Program-made: the position numbers and the translations under genes
Shown here: positions 52,268 to 59,694 of the stretch, one piece after another
Layout of the letters: every line of letters begins with the position of its first letter
Numbering within the stretch: position 1 is the first letter of the stretch
Assembly: GCA_025362575.1 (NCBI GenBank)
Contig: JANYIQ010000237.1
Span: 18,570-82,569, forward strand
Reading direction: 5' to 3'
Origin: Bacteroidia bacterium
GTDB lineage: Bacteria; Bacteroidota; Bacteroidia; B-17B0; Aurantibacillaceae
Length of the DNA: 64,000 nucleotides
The notes under the pieces: generated by a model
Told to the model about the DNA's origin: nothing
Seen by the model: only the letters and a program-made list of their open reading frames with translations
Database searches by the model: none

Positions 52268-52312
52268 TTAACAATACCTTAACATTCTAAGCCTTTTTAA
52301 GGGATAGATTTA
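52268..52312 (+). promoter_or_regulatory. Pho-box-like site of the Pit transporter gene
   Basis: TTAACAA (52268-52274), 4 bp, TTAACAT (52279-52285), exactly 19 bp, then TAGATTTA (52305-52312), matching TAnnTTTR. Same geometry as the site before the first porin. Confidence 0.75.
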
Positions 52313-52335
52313 CAAATAAATAAAAACAGAATGCT

Positions 52336-53739
52336 ATGTTTGGATTAACTACAGCCCTTACCGTTTTACTGATCGTTTGCCTGCTATTTGCATGCTTCTT
52401 TGAATTCATTAATGGTTTTCACGATACCGCTAATGCAGTAGCCACCGTTATTTATACTAACTCCATGAAACCAACGGTTGCTGTGGTGTACAGCGGCTTG
52501 TTGAATTTTACGGGTGTACTATTAGGTGGTATCACGGTTGCGATGGGCATTGTAAATTTATTACCGATGGATGCCTTACTGGATGGGGATCCCTATCACG
52601 GCATTGCCTTGGTATTAGCTTTACTGGTGAGTGCCATTATCTGGAATTTCGGTACCTGGTACATGGGCATTCCTTCTTCAAGTTCACACACTTTGATCGG
52701 TTCTATTTTAGGAATTGGTTTAGCCTATTACTTTTTACCGGGTGCAGTTGGAGGTTCGGCTGTTAACTGGGATAAAGCAAAAGACACAGGATTAGCACTT
52801 TTAATTTCTCCTCTTGTAGGTTTTTCGCTCGCCATCATAATGATGTTCATCTTTAAACGCTTCATTAAAAACGAAATAATTTACAAAGAACCAATTCCCG
52901 GAAAAAAACCGCCGATCTGGATCAGGATGTTATTATGGTTGACTTGCGGAATGGTAAGTTTTTTCCATGGACAGAACGACGGACAAAAAGGTGTTGGTTT
53001 GATCATGATGATATTAATTGCCATTTTACCTGCTCAATTCTCTTTAGATGAGAAGATCAATTTACAAAGCATTCACGCCAATGTTGATGCCATTGATAAA
53101 ATTGTTGCTGCAACCGATACTACACAATTCGGTAAAGATGAATTCAAACGTTATTACGATATCAAAAAACACGCTGCGCATTATCACACAGCTATTGAAG
53201 GAAAAGAATTTTCAAGTGAAATTGCAGTAACCGAGCGTTTTGAATTGCGTAAAGATCTTGTTAAGATCACTAAAGGTGCAGATAAACTTTTAAAGAGCGC
53301 GAATTTTGCCATTTCACTGAAAGATGCTGATCGTTTAAAACACGAAGTGAAGAGTGCGAAAAAATTAATTGAGTTTGCTCCTTCATGGGTTATTATCATG
53401 ATCTCTGTTTCTTTAGGTTTGGGGACCATGATCGGCTGGAAACGAATTGTAAAAACCGTTGGAGAAAAGATCGGTAAACAACACATGAGTTATGCTCAGG
53501 GTGCCAGCGCCGAAATAGTTGCATCAATGGGAATTGGAATGGCATCTGCTTATGGTTTGCCGGTTTCAACCACGCACATGTTATCGTCGGGTATTGCCGG
53601 TTCAATGGTTGCTAAAAAAGGATTGAAGAATCTTCAGAAAGGAACCATTAAAACCATTGCCTTGGCCTGGATCCTTACCTTACCTGTAACAATAGTGCTC
53701 TCAGGAGGTCTATTCTTATTATTCAGAGCCATTTTATAA
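52336..53739 (+). CDS. pit: Low-affinity inorganic phosphate transporter (Pit family)
   Basis: A 467-residue integral membrane protein with the duplicated Pit signature: EFINGFHDTANAVATVIYTNSM near the N-terminus and YAQGASAEIVASMGIGMASAYGLPVSTTHMLSSGIAGSM near the C-terminus; NFGTWYMGIPSSSSHTLIGSILG and FFHGQNDGQKGVGLIMM are further landmarks. The central hydrophilic loop (residues about 225-345, EKINLQSIHANVDAIDKIVAATDTTQFGKDEFKRYY...) is long, as in other Bacteroidota Pit proteins. It imports phosphate with cations. A Pho-box-like promoter suggests induction under starvation, unlike E. coli pitA. Confidence 0.93.
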   Translation: MFGLTTALTVLLIVCLLFACFFEFINGFHDTANAVATVIYTNSMKPTVAVVYSGLLNFTGVLLGGITVAMGIVNLLPMDALLDGDPYHGIALVLALLVSAIIWNFGTWYMGIPSSSSHTLIGSILGIGLAYYFLPGAVGGSAVNWDKAKDTGLALLISPLVGFSLAIIMMFIFKRFIKNEIIYKEPIPGKKPPIWIRMLLWLTCGMVSFFHGQNDGQKGVGLIMMILIAILPAQFSLDEKINLQSIHANVDAIDKIVAATDTTQFGKDEFKRYYDIKKHAAHYHTAIEGKEFSSEIAVTERFELRKDLVKITKGADKLLKSANFAISLKDADRLKHEVKSAKKLIEFAPSWVIIMISVSLGLGTMIGWKRIVKTVGEKIGKQHMSYAQGASAEIVASMGIGMASAYGLPVSTTHMLSSGIAGSMVAKKGLKNLQKGTIKTIALAWILTLPVTIVLSGGLFLLFRAIL

Positions 53740-53761
53740 TTTAACAAAAGCTTTTAGTTTA

Positions 53762-53792
53762 AACCCTCACGATCGGCCGTGAGGGTTTTTTT
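53762..53792 (+). terminator. Intrinsic terminator after pit
   Basis: AACCCTCAC / GTGAGGGTT stem with an 8-base loop and TTTTTTT. The ORF-track start of the next gene (53779) lies within it. Confidence 0.88.
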
Positions 53793-53823
53793 ATTACTTT
53801 TATTTTCAATAATCCTTATCGAA

Positions 53824-54213
53824 ATGGAATCATTGAAAATGAAAATAGTGTTGCCGCTTAGCGCGGAGAAACTTTATAAAGCCTGGTTAAGCAGTAAAGA
53901 ACACACCGCCTTTACCGGCGCTGAAGCCAAAGCAAGTGTCAAAATAAACGGCAAACATAGTGCCTGGGATGGTTACATTTCGGGTAAGAATTTAGAATTG
54001 ATCCCCAGTAAAAAAATTGTGCAAAGCTGGAGAACTTCAGAGTTTGCAGATGATGCTCCTGATTCCATTTTAGAGATCACCTTTGCAGAAAAGGCGGGTA
54101 AAACCACATTGAATATATATCAGCACGGTTTACAAAAAGGCGATGCTAAAAAATATACAGCAGGCTGGAAAGAATTTTATTTCGCGCCAATGAAAAACTA
54201 CTTTACAAAATAA
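53824..54213 (+). CDS. SRPBCC/AHSA1-like domain protein
   Basis: A 129-residue cytosolic protein of the START/Bet v1-like superfamily, AHSA1 type: SAEKLYKAWLSSKEHTAFTGAEAKASVKINGKHSAWDGYISGKNLELIPSKKIVQSWRTSEFADDAPDSILEITFAEKAGKTTLNIYQHG...GWKEFYFAPMKNYF. I place the start at ATG 53824 (MESLKMKIV), because the track start lies in a terminator. It is 10 bp before the Crp/Fnr gene and probably cotranscribed. The ligand is not known; AHSA1-like proteins often bind hydrophobic compounds or chaperones. Confidence 0.85.
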   Translation: MESLKMKIVLPLSAEKLYKAWLSSKEHTAFTGAEAKASVKINGKHSAWDGYISGKNLELIPSKKIVQSWRTSEFADDAPDSILEITFAEKAGKTTLNIYQHGLQKGDAKKYTAGWKEFYFAPMKNYFTK

Positions 54214-54223
54214 ACATATCGGC

Positions 54224-54835
54224 GTGATCAAATTACCCTTTACCAATAATGAGCTTATTTCAGAAATGAATAAGCATGCGCGGCATAAAGTATTTCCAAA
54301 AGATACAGTTATCATGAAGCCCGGTGATGAGATCACGTTCATCCCAATTGTTCTTAAAGGCAATATCCGTGTGATCCGTCAGGATGAGAACGGACAGGAA
54401 GTGTTTTTATATCATTTGTATCCCGGACAAACTTGTGCCATGTCACTCACCTGCTGCCAGGCCGGGAAAAAAAGCATGATAAAAGCCATTGCTGAAGTGG
54501 AAACCGAATTACTTCAGGTTCCCGTTAACATGATGGATGAGTGGTACCAGTACGAAGAGTGGCGCTCTTACATCAACAACAATTACCAGAACCGTTTTGC
54601 CGAATTAATGCACGTGATCGATCTTATTGCTTTCAGTCATATGGATAAACAGCTTTTACACTATTTACAGGAACGTTCAAAAGCCTTAAATACCCGCATA
54701 CTTGAAATTACCCATCAGCAAATTGCCGACGAGCTGCACACCCACCGTGAGGCTGTAAGCCGCCTACTCCGCACCATGGAACAGAAAAACCTGGTTAAGC
54801 TGGGGCGAAACAACATCGAAGTTTTATCGGCTTAA
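54224..54835 (+). CDS. Crp/Fnr-family regulator, probable sulfur/thiol sensor
   Basis: A 203-residue regulator starting at GTG, with a cyclic-nucleotide-binding-like domain (TVIMKPGDEITFIPIVLKGNIRVIRQDENGQEVFLYHLYPGQTCAMSLTCCQAGKKS) and a winged helix (ITHQQIADELHTHREAVSRLLRTMEQKNLVKLGRNNIEVL). Three Cys in TCAMSLTCCQ lie at the position where Fnr-type proteins sense redox or sulfur compounds; the arginine for cAMP binding is missing. The surrounding rhodanese, thioredoxin and OsmC genes point to control of persulfide or sulfide metabolism. It is probably the protein that binds the AACAAWTGTTCC operators just downstream. Confidence 0.85.
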   Translation: MIKLPFTNNELISEMNKHARHKVFPKDTVIMKPGDEITFIPIVLKGNIRVIRQDENGQEVFLYHLYPGQTCAMSLTCCQAGKKSMIKAIAEVETELLQVPVNMMDEWYQYEEWRSYINNNYQNRFAELMHVIDLIAFSHMDKQLLHYLQERSKALNTRILEITHQQIADELHTHREAVSRLLRTMEQKNLVKLGRNNIEVLSA

Positions 54836-54838
54836 TGT

Positions 54839-54880
54839 AACAATTGTTCCCATTCGGGCTAATTGTACCATATATCTTTA
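54839..54880 (+). promoter_or_regulatory. Operator AACAATTGTT and -7 element before the DUF2892 gene
   Basis: A perfect 10-bp palindrome AACAATTGTT (54839-54848) followed by CC; 24 bp later TATCTTTA (54873-54880) is a TAnnTTTR -7 element. The palindrome centre is about 43 bp before the expected transcript start, the place for a Crp/Fnr class II activator. Confidence 0.7.
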
Positions 54881-54896
54881 CTCAAAAAATAATATT

Positions 54897-55100
54897 ATGA
54901 AAAAGAACATGGGAAACATTGACAAGGCAATACGCATTATTGTTGCCTTAATTATTGCAGGACTCTATTTTACAAATGTGATCAGCGGAACGATCGCAAT
55001 TATCGGTATAATTCTTGCAGGAGTTTTTATTTTAACTTCCTTCATCAGTTTCTGTCCGCTCTACTTACCCTTCGGCATAAGTACGCGCAAAGAAAAATAG
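54897..55100 (+). CDS. DUF2892-like small membrane protein
   Basis: A 67-residue protein starting MKKNMGNIDKAIRIIVALIIAGLYFTN, then ISGTIAIIGIILAGVFILTSFISFCPLYLPFGISTRKEK: two membrane helices and the Cys-Pro motif SFCPLYLPFG typical of DUF2892 (YgaP-type) proteins. YgaP-like proteins pair such a membrane part with a rhodanese domain; here the rhodanese is a separate gene downstream. It is the first gene after the operator. Confidence 0.85.
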   Translation: MKKNMGNIDKAIRIIVALIIAGLYFTNVISGTIAIIGIILAGVFILTSFISFCPLYLPFGISTRKEK

Positions 55101-55109
55101 CGTTTATCC

Positions 55110-55151
55110 AACAAATGTTCCTGAAAAAAGAATTATTGTTTCGGAACTTTG
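55110..55151 (+). promoter_or_regulatory. Second operator AACAAATGTTCC before the first rhodanese gene
   Basis: AACAAATGTT (55110-55119) followed by CC, then exactly 24 bp and GAACTTTG (55144-55151), a degenerate -7 element. The same operator and spacing as at 54839-54880. Confidence 0.65.
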
Positions 55152-55169
55152 CACTATAAATCTAACATT

Positions 55170-55436
55170 ATGCAGAAGATAGAAGAATTAATAGAACAGG
55201 GGAAAGCAACAATCATTGATGTAAGAACCCCAGGTGAATTTTCGGATTCACATGTAAAAGGGAGTATCAATATTCCTTTACAGGAAATTCCAACGCGATT
55301 AAAGGAGTTTCAGGCTTTGGAAAACATTGTTCTTTGCTGCGCTTCAGGAGGAAGAAGCGCTCAAGCTACTACCTACCTTAAGCAACACGGTATCGATTGT
55401 CACAATGCCGGCTCATGGTTAAATTTAATGAACTAA
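55170..55436 (+). CDS. Single-domain rhodanese
   Basis: An 88-residue sulfurtransferase: TIIDVRTPGEFSDSHVKGSINIPLQEIPTRL, and active-site loop CCASGGRS with catalytic Cys57. It accepts sulfane sulfur as a persulfide and hands it on to thiols such as thioredoxin. I start at ATG 55170, because the TTG in the track is part of the -7 element. It lies first in the second transcript of the thiol cluster, with a second rhodanese 17 bp further. Confidence 0.9.
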   Translation: MQKIEELIEQGKATIIDVRTPGEFSDSHVKGSINIPLQEIPTRLKEFQALENIVLCCASGGRSAQATTYLKQHGIDCHNAGSWLNLMN

Positions 55437-55453
55437 CATTTTAAAACAGAATT

Positions 55454-55771
55454 ATGATACAGAAACTAAAAAATCTATTAGGCATTGGTCCTAAAGTAAA
55501 CATTGATGAATTGATCGCTGCAGGTGCCATGATAATGGACGTGAGATCACGAGGAGAATATTTAAGCGGCCACGTTAAAGGTTCGGTTAACATTCCACTG
55601 GATCAGCTTGGCGAGGGTGTAAAAAAATTAAAGAACAAAGATCAGGCTATCATCACCTGCTGCGCTTCGGGCATGAGAAGCGGTGTTGCTAAAAACATGC
55701 TGAAGTCGAATGGCTTTAAAACCGTTCATAATGGTGGTTCGTGGACCAACTTGAAAAAACACTCGAAATAA
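55454..55771 (+). CDS. Second single-domain rhodanese
   Basis: A 105-residue sulfurtransferase of the same type: AMIMDVRSRGEYLSGHVKGSVNIPLDQLGEG and the active-site loop CCASGMRS (catalytic Cys70). It differs from the first by a slightly longer N-terminus (IQKLKNLLGIGPKVNIDELIAAGA), which recalls periplasmic forms, but has no signal peptide. The stop overlaps the start of the following DUF2892 gene by one base (TAATG). Confidence 0.92.
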   Translation: MIQKLKNLLGIGPKVNIDELIAAGAMIMDVRSRGEYLSGHVKGSVNIPLDQLGEGVKKLKNKDQAIITCCASGMRSGVAKNMLKSNGFKTVHNGGSWTNLKKHSK

Positions 55772-56025
55772 TGTTCAACAATTTTAAATATAATTTATTG
55801 CATGGCTGGTCATTTATGAGGGCATTGCGTTTGGTTCTTGGAATCATAGCCATTACACAAGCCATCATGAGCTTTGAAATATTAATTGGACTCGCCGGAG
55901 TTATTTTATTAAGTCAGGCCGTGTTTAATATTGGCTGTTGCGGAACCGCGGGATGCAACACAACAAGCTACCGTGAAAATAAATCATCAAAAGGAGAACT
56001 GATCAATTACGAAGAAATAAAATAA
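55771..56025 (+). CDS. DUF2892-like membrane protein with Cys motif
   Basis: An 84-residue protein when started at ATG 55771 (MFNNFKYNLLHGWSF); the track start lies within the rhodanese gene. Two membrane helices (ALRLVLGIIAITQAIMSFEILIGLAGVILLSQAVFNIG) are followed by CCGTAGCNTT, a Cys-rich motif near the membrane surface that could exchange persulfide with the rhodaneses. It overlaps the end of the previous gene, as expected in an operon. Confidence 0.82.
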   Translation: MFNNFKYNLLHGWSFMRALRLVLGIIAITQAIMSFEILIGLAGVILLSQAVFNIGCCGTAGCNTTSYRENKSSKGELINYEEIK

Positions 56026-56027
56026 AG

Positions 56028-56324
56028 ATGGGCACATTTAACGACATAATAAATTCAGACAAACCCGTTCTGGTTGATTTTTCAGCCGAATGGTGTGGTC
56101 CATGCAAAATGATGGCTCCTGTACTTAAGCAACTGAAAGATCAGCTTGGAGACACTGCCACTATTATAAAGATCGATGTGGATAAAAATCCTCAGGCTGC
56201 CGGGGCATATGCTGTTCAAAGCGTTCCAACACTTATCATTTTTAAAAATGGGCAGATCAAATGGAGGCAATCAGGTGTTGTTCCCATGGAACATTTAAAA
56301 CAATTATTACAACAAAACATTTAA
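56028..56324 (+). CDS. Thioredoxin
   Basis: A 98-residue thioredoxin: VLVDFSAEWCGPCKMMAPVLKQL with the active site WCGPC at 22-26, KIDVDKNPQAAGAYAVQSVPTLIIFKNGQI (with cis-Pro) and the final helix. It is short but complete. In this cluster it should reduce persulfides bound to rhodanese. Two bp follow the stop of the previous gene. Confidence 0.93.
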   Translation: MGTFNDIINSDKPVLVDFSAEWCGPCKMMAPVLKQLKDQLGDTATIIKIDVDKNPQAAGAYAVQSVPTLIIFKNGQIKWRQSGVVPMEHLKQLLQQNI

Positions 56325-56328
56325 TTAT

Positions 56329-56781
56329 ATGAGCGCAACACATTTCTATGATGTATCCATTGACTGGACGTCTGACCGAAAAGGTAACTTAAGTTCTCCG
56401 ATACTGAATTCGAGCATTGAAGTGGTAACTCCGCCTGAGTTTACCAAAGGAATAGCCGGCCTTTGGTCACCGGAACATTTATTTGTTGCGGCAGTAAACA
56501 GCTGTTTAATGACAACCTTTTTGGCTATTGCCGAAAATTCGAAACTTAATTTTGTGTCCTTCAGCTCTAATGCCAAAGGTAAATTAGAAGTGGTGGATGG
56601 TAAATATCAGATCAGTGAAATAACACTTGAGCCTGTTGTAAGCATCGAAGATGAACAGCAAAAAGAAAGAGCCATTCGTGTACTTGAAAAATCGGAAGCG
56701 AATTGTCTAATTTCAAATTCCATTACTTCAAAGATCATTTTTAATCCTAAAATTGAAATTACAAACCCATCAATAGCATGA
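56329..56781 (+). CDS. OsmC-family peroxide reductase-like protein
   Basis: A 150-residue OsmC/Ohr-fold protein. The two catalytic Cys are in AAVNSCLMTTFLAIAE and KSEANCLISNSI, at the positions expected in OsmC. It reduces organic hydroperoxides or, as shown for some relatives, reacts with persulfides. The preceding WSPEHLFVAAVNSC is the usual active-site loop. It starts 4 bp after the thioredoxin gene and overlaps the next gene by 4 bp (ATGA). Confidence 0.88.
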   Translation: MSATHFYDVSIDWTSDRKGNLSSPILNSSIEVVTPPEFTKGIAGLWSPEHLFVAAVNSCLMTTFLAIAENSKLNFVSFSSNAKGKLEVVDGKYQISEITLEPVVSIEDEQQKERAIRVLEKSEANCLISNSITSKIIFNPKIEITNPSIA

Positions 56782-57488
56782 AAAAAACAGTAGTATTACT
56801 TTTTGCTCTGCTGCTTGGCTTAACTTCCTGCAGGCAAAGATCGACTTCATCCATCAATGAAACCATTGCGGTGAATGAATTTGAAAAGAAATTAAGTAGT
56901 GATAGAGTACAACTCGTTGATGTTCGTACCTCCGAAGAATTTTTAAGTGGTCATATAAAAGGCGCCACAAACATTGACATTCATTCTGATAATTTCATTA
57001 GTGAAATTAAAAAGCTGGATACATCGAAACCGGTTTTGGTATATTGTTTATCCGGTGGAAGAAGTTCAACTGCCGCAGCTGACATGGAAGAGGCGGGTTT
57101 CAAAGCAATTTACAATCTTGCGGGTGGAATCCTGAAATGGAACGCCGCCGGAAAACCTTTGGTGACCGATTTTGAAAATGCATCTCAGGGAATGAGCATG
57201 GAAGACTTCAATAAGCAACTCAGTATTTTTCAATATGTATTGGTTGATTTTAATGCCAAATGGTGCGAGCCTTGTAAAATTATGGCACCCATGCTCCATG
57301 CCTTTGCCAAACAAAATCATGCACGGCTTGGTCTGCTCAAAATTGATGCCGCTCAGAATAAAAATTTACTTTTAGAAAAACACATTAGCGCCTTGCCATA
57401 TCTTGAATTGTATAAAGACGGTAAGTTGGTTTGGAAGCACAGTGGCATTATCGACGAGAACACTTTGCGTAAAGAAACTAATCTATAG
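56778..57488 (+). CDS. Rhodanese-thioredoxin fusion lipoprotein
   Basis: A 236-residue lipoprotein: signal peptide and lipobox LTSC18, rhodanese domain (VQLVDVRTSEEFLSGHIKGATNIDI, active-site YCLSGGRSS with Cys90), then a thioredoxin domain (VLVDFNAKWCEPCKIMAPML, active site 162-166; cis-Pro in ALPYLELYKDG). The two activities joined in one periplasmic protein would pass sulfur from a persulfide straight to a dithiol. Its ATG overlaps the OsmC stop (ATGA), so it is the last clear member of the thiol operon. The fusion itself is the odd thing here. Confidence 0.9.
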   Translation: MKKTVVLLFALLLGLTSCRQRSTSSINETIAVNEFEKKLSSDRVQLVDVRTSEEFLSGHIKGATNIDIHSDNFISEIKKLDTSKPVLVYCLSGGRSSTAAADMEEAGFKAIYNLAGGILKWNAAGKPLVTDFENASQGMSMEDFNKQLSIFQYVLVDFNAKWCEPCKIMAPMLHAFAKQNHARLGLLKIDAAQNKNLLLEKHISALPYLELYKDGKLVWKHSGIIDENTLRKETNL

Positions 57489-57491
57489 GTT

Positions 57492-57890
57492 ATGAATGAC
57501 TTAATAATAGGACACAGAGAGGCGTTAAATAACTGGCTGCGCAAATTCAATACTTTTATTGATATAAAAAACCGTGCCTATAAATTTCAGGAAAGTTTAT
57601 TTGGCATCTTTAAGTGGGGAGAATTTAAGCCTTTGCCTAAATTAGACTATGTTCTTATATTCAAGAATTTCTTTGCCAAGTGCGAAGCCTGCTCCATCGA
57701 TGATTACGACAATAATCCATATTATTACTACCAGGTAAGCTTAGTGCATTCCAAAAATCGCCGGATTATTGTGAGTGAGACAAAAGACAAGAAAAATGCT
57801 TTTGAGTTCGCAATGAACATAGCGAAAGAGTTAGATCTTAAAGTTAGAGATTCTGCCACCGAACGAGGTAAAGGCAGATGGATAAATTAA
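57492..57890 (+). CDS. Protein of unknown function
   Basis: A 132-residue cytosolic protein: MNDLIIGHREALNNWLRKFNTFIDIKNRAYKFQESLFGIFKW...YYYYQVSLVHSKNRRIIVSETKDKKNAFEFAMNIAKELDLKVRDSATERGKGRWIN. No signal peptide or membrane helix; Tyr- and Lys-rich, with one CEAC pair (FAKCEACSID). I know no family for it. It starts 3 bp after the fusion lipoprotein and is probably in the same transcript. It is convergent with the SDR gene, with which it overlaps by 4 bp. Confidence 0.6.
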   Translation: MNDLIIGHREALNNWLRKFNTFIDIKNRAYKFQESLFGIFKWGEFKPLPKLDYVLIFKNFFAKCEACSIDDYDNNPYYYYQVSLVHSKNRRIIVSETKDKKNAFEFAMNIAKELDLKVRDSATERGKGRWIN

Positions 57891-58687
57891 TAAGGGCTCT
57901 GCTTCCTGATTATTTTAGAGAACATTTTAGGAAAGAAGCGTTTTATTTTTATGATGGCCAATTCCTTTCCGCCAACAAAAATTTCTTCATCATTATTTAA
58001 AATGGCTACGATAATTTGTTTTGCGGCATCTTCAGCACTAAGGGCATTTACATGACTCTCATCCATTTTACCATGCGTGGTTCCTTTGGCAAGAGAAGCG
58101 TTCAGGGAAATATTTGTTTTTACTTTACCCGGACAAACCATGAGCACCTTAATTCCCTTGCTTTCATTTTCCAAACGCAGGCTTTCGAAATAACCATGCA
58201 AAGCGTGCTTGGCAGCTGAATAAGATGAACGCAAATAAAATCCGAATTTCCCGGCAATGCTGCTCACCACAACAATGTGCCCGCTTTTGATGCGAAGCAT
58301 GTAAGGCAAAACCGCTTTGGCTAAATTAACCGCGCTGAAATAATTCACTTCCATTAAATGCCTTTCAGTTTCTTCAGTTGTTTCACTTACTTCAGATCGC
58401 TGTGATTGTCCACCGTTATTAATCAGAATATCAATTCTTCCAAATTTATTCATGATCTGTGCCGCGAGTCCACTTGCCCTTGAAGTGTCTTTAAGATCAA
58501 AAGGCAAAAGCATGAGATCCAGTTCCGGCAATTTTGTTAAGGCTCCTACTCTTTTTAATTCTTTTTCACGTCGCGCCGATAAAATTAATCTTGCTCCTTG
58601 TTGTGCCAATTGCAAAGCTAAAGCTTCACCTATACCTGAAGAAGCACCGGTTATCCAAATTACTTTATCCTTAAAGTGTTCGCTCAT
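57887..58687 (-). CDS. Short-chain dehydrogenase/reductase
   Basis: A 266-residue SDR oxidoreductase: dinucleotide loop TGASSGIG (13-20), NNGG (94-97), catalytic Ser142/143 in VVVSSIAGKFGF, YSAAK (156-160) with the catalytic Tyr156 and Lys160. A hydrophobic C-terminus (IIKIKRFFPKMFSKII) may touch membranes, as in DHRS7-like members. The substrate is unknown. It overlaps the GT9 gene upstream by 4 bp (ATGA), which places it in an LPS-type operon. Confidence 0.9.
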   Translation of the reverse strand: MSEHFKDKVIWITGASSGIGEALALQLAQQGARLILSARREKELKRVGALTKLPELDLMLLPFDLKDTSRASGLAAQIMNKFGRIDILINNGGQSQRSEVSETTEETERHLMEVNYFSAVNLAKAVLPYMLRIKSGHIVVVSSIAGKFGFYLRSSYSAAKHALHGYFESLRLENESKGIKVLMVCPGKVKTNISLNASLAKGTTHGKMDESHVNALSAEDAAKQIIVAILNNDEEIFVGGKELAIIKIKRFFPKMFSKIIRKQSPY

Positions 58688-59694
58688 CTATTAAGTAAAT
58701 CTACAACTTCTTTTACATTTATCTCTTTAATGCAATGGCAGTTCATTGTTTTTTTGCAATCACTGCAATCTTTTTTAATTACCAGGTAATGCGCATTCTT
58801 TCCTAAGGGCATCCAGCGACCGGGATGTATAGGCCTCATGGGAGCATATAAGCCAATGGCTTTTTTGCCAAGGGCCGCCGCAATATGCAACGGACCGGTA
58901 CTAGCAGCCACTAAGGCATCGGCAGCATTAATAAAAGTAATGAACTGTTTCAACGATAACTTTCCGGTAAGATCCGTTACTTGTTTATGTTTGTCGATCA
59001 GTGGTCTTACCTGCGCACCATCTTCTTTAGTACCGCTGATGAATATTTTATACTTGCTTTCAGGAAGCTGATCGATCAGTTTCGAAAAATTATCTAAGCC
59101 CCACTCTCTGGCGCTTCCTTTTGACTTAGGATGCAGGATAACATTTATTTTTGTTTTATCAATGTAGTCCAAAGTTGCTTTATCTGCCTCCCGTAATTTT
59201 GTGAAGCCATAAAAATTGGGAATGTCATTTAAAGAAAAATCAGTATTGATGTTTAAGAAAGAAAGTAATTTTAAATTCAACTGCGATTCGTGAAGCAAAG
59301 AATTTTTACGTGAAAGCTTAATGCGTTTATTGCAGGTTAGCCAATGGTAAAAACGATTAGTGGTTCCCACACGCAAAGGCACTTGGGCATATTTGGCCAG
59401 GTCGGCAATTTCTTTTTCAGGGAAAACGTGAAGAAAAACATCAGCTTTTAAATTTTTAATAAGATCGATCTGTTCCCCTATACCTAATTTCAACACGTCA
59501 TCATAACTCACAAACTGATCAATGTGTTCGCTCAATGCAACAACGTCTCTTGTATAATCTCTTCCTAAAAAAATAAGTTTAGCTTCCGGGAACTTTTGTT
59601 TAATGCGACCCGCCATGGGCAGTGTGAGCACCACATCGCCAATGCTATCCGTTCTGCTGATAATCAGTTTAAAGTTATTTTTTAGCGGCTGCAC
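58684..59694 (-). CDS. Glycosyltransferase family 9 (heptosyltransferase-like)
   Basis: A 336-residue GT-B enzyme of the GT9 type: IISRTDSIGDVVLTLPMAGRIKQKFPEAKLIFLGR at the N-terminus (acceptor loop) and VAASTGPLHIAAALGKKAIGLYAPMRPIHPGRWMPLG (donor-binding D/GPLH motif) in the second half; the end has DCSDCKKTMNCHCIKEI, a Cys-rich tail. It probably transfers a heptose-like sugar to the lipopolysaccharide core. It overlaps the SDR gene by 4 bp and the GT2 gene by 20 bp, so the three form an operon. Confidence 0.9.
   Translation of the reverse strand: MQPLKNNFKLIISRTDSIGDVVLTLPMAGRIKQKFPEAKLIFLGRDYTRDVVALSEHIDQFVSYDDVLKLGIGEQIDLIKNLKADVFLHVFPEKEIADLAKYAQVPLRVGTTNRFYHWLTCNKRIKLSRKNSLLHESQLNLKLLSFLNINTDFSLNDIPNFYGFTKLREADKATLDYIDKTKINVILHPKSKGSAREWGLDNFSKLIDQLPESKYKIFISGTKEDGAQVRPLIDKHKQVTDLTGKLSLKQFITFINAADALVAASTGPLHIAAALGKKAIGLYAPMRPIHPGRWMPLGKNAHYLVIKKDCSDCKKTMNCHCIKEINVKEVVDLLNR

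Noticed and set aside
54130-54363. Minus-strand ORF across the SRPBCC/Crp junction
   Set aside because: Antisense shadow of two well-supported genes.
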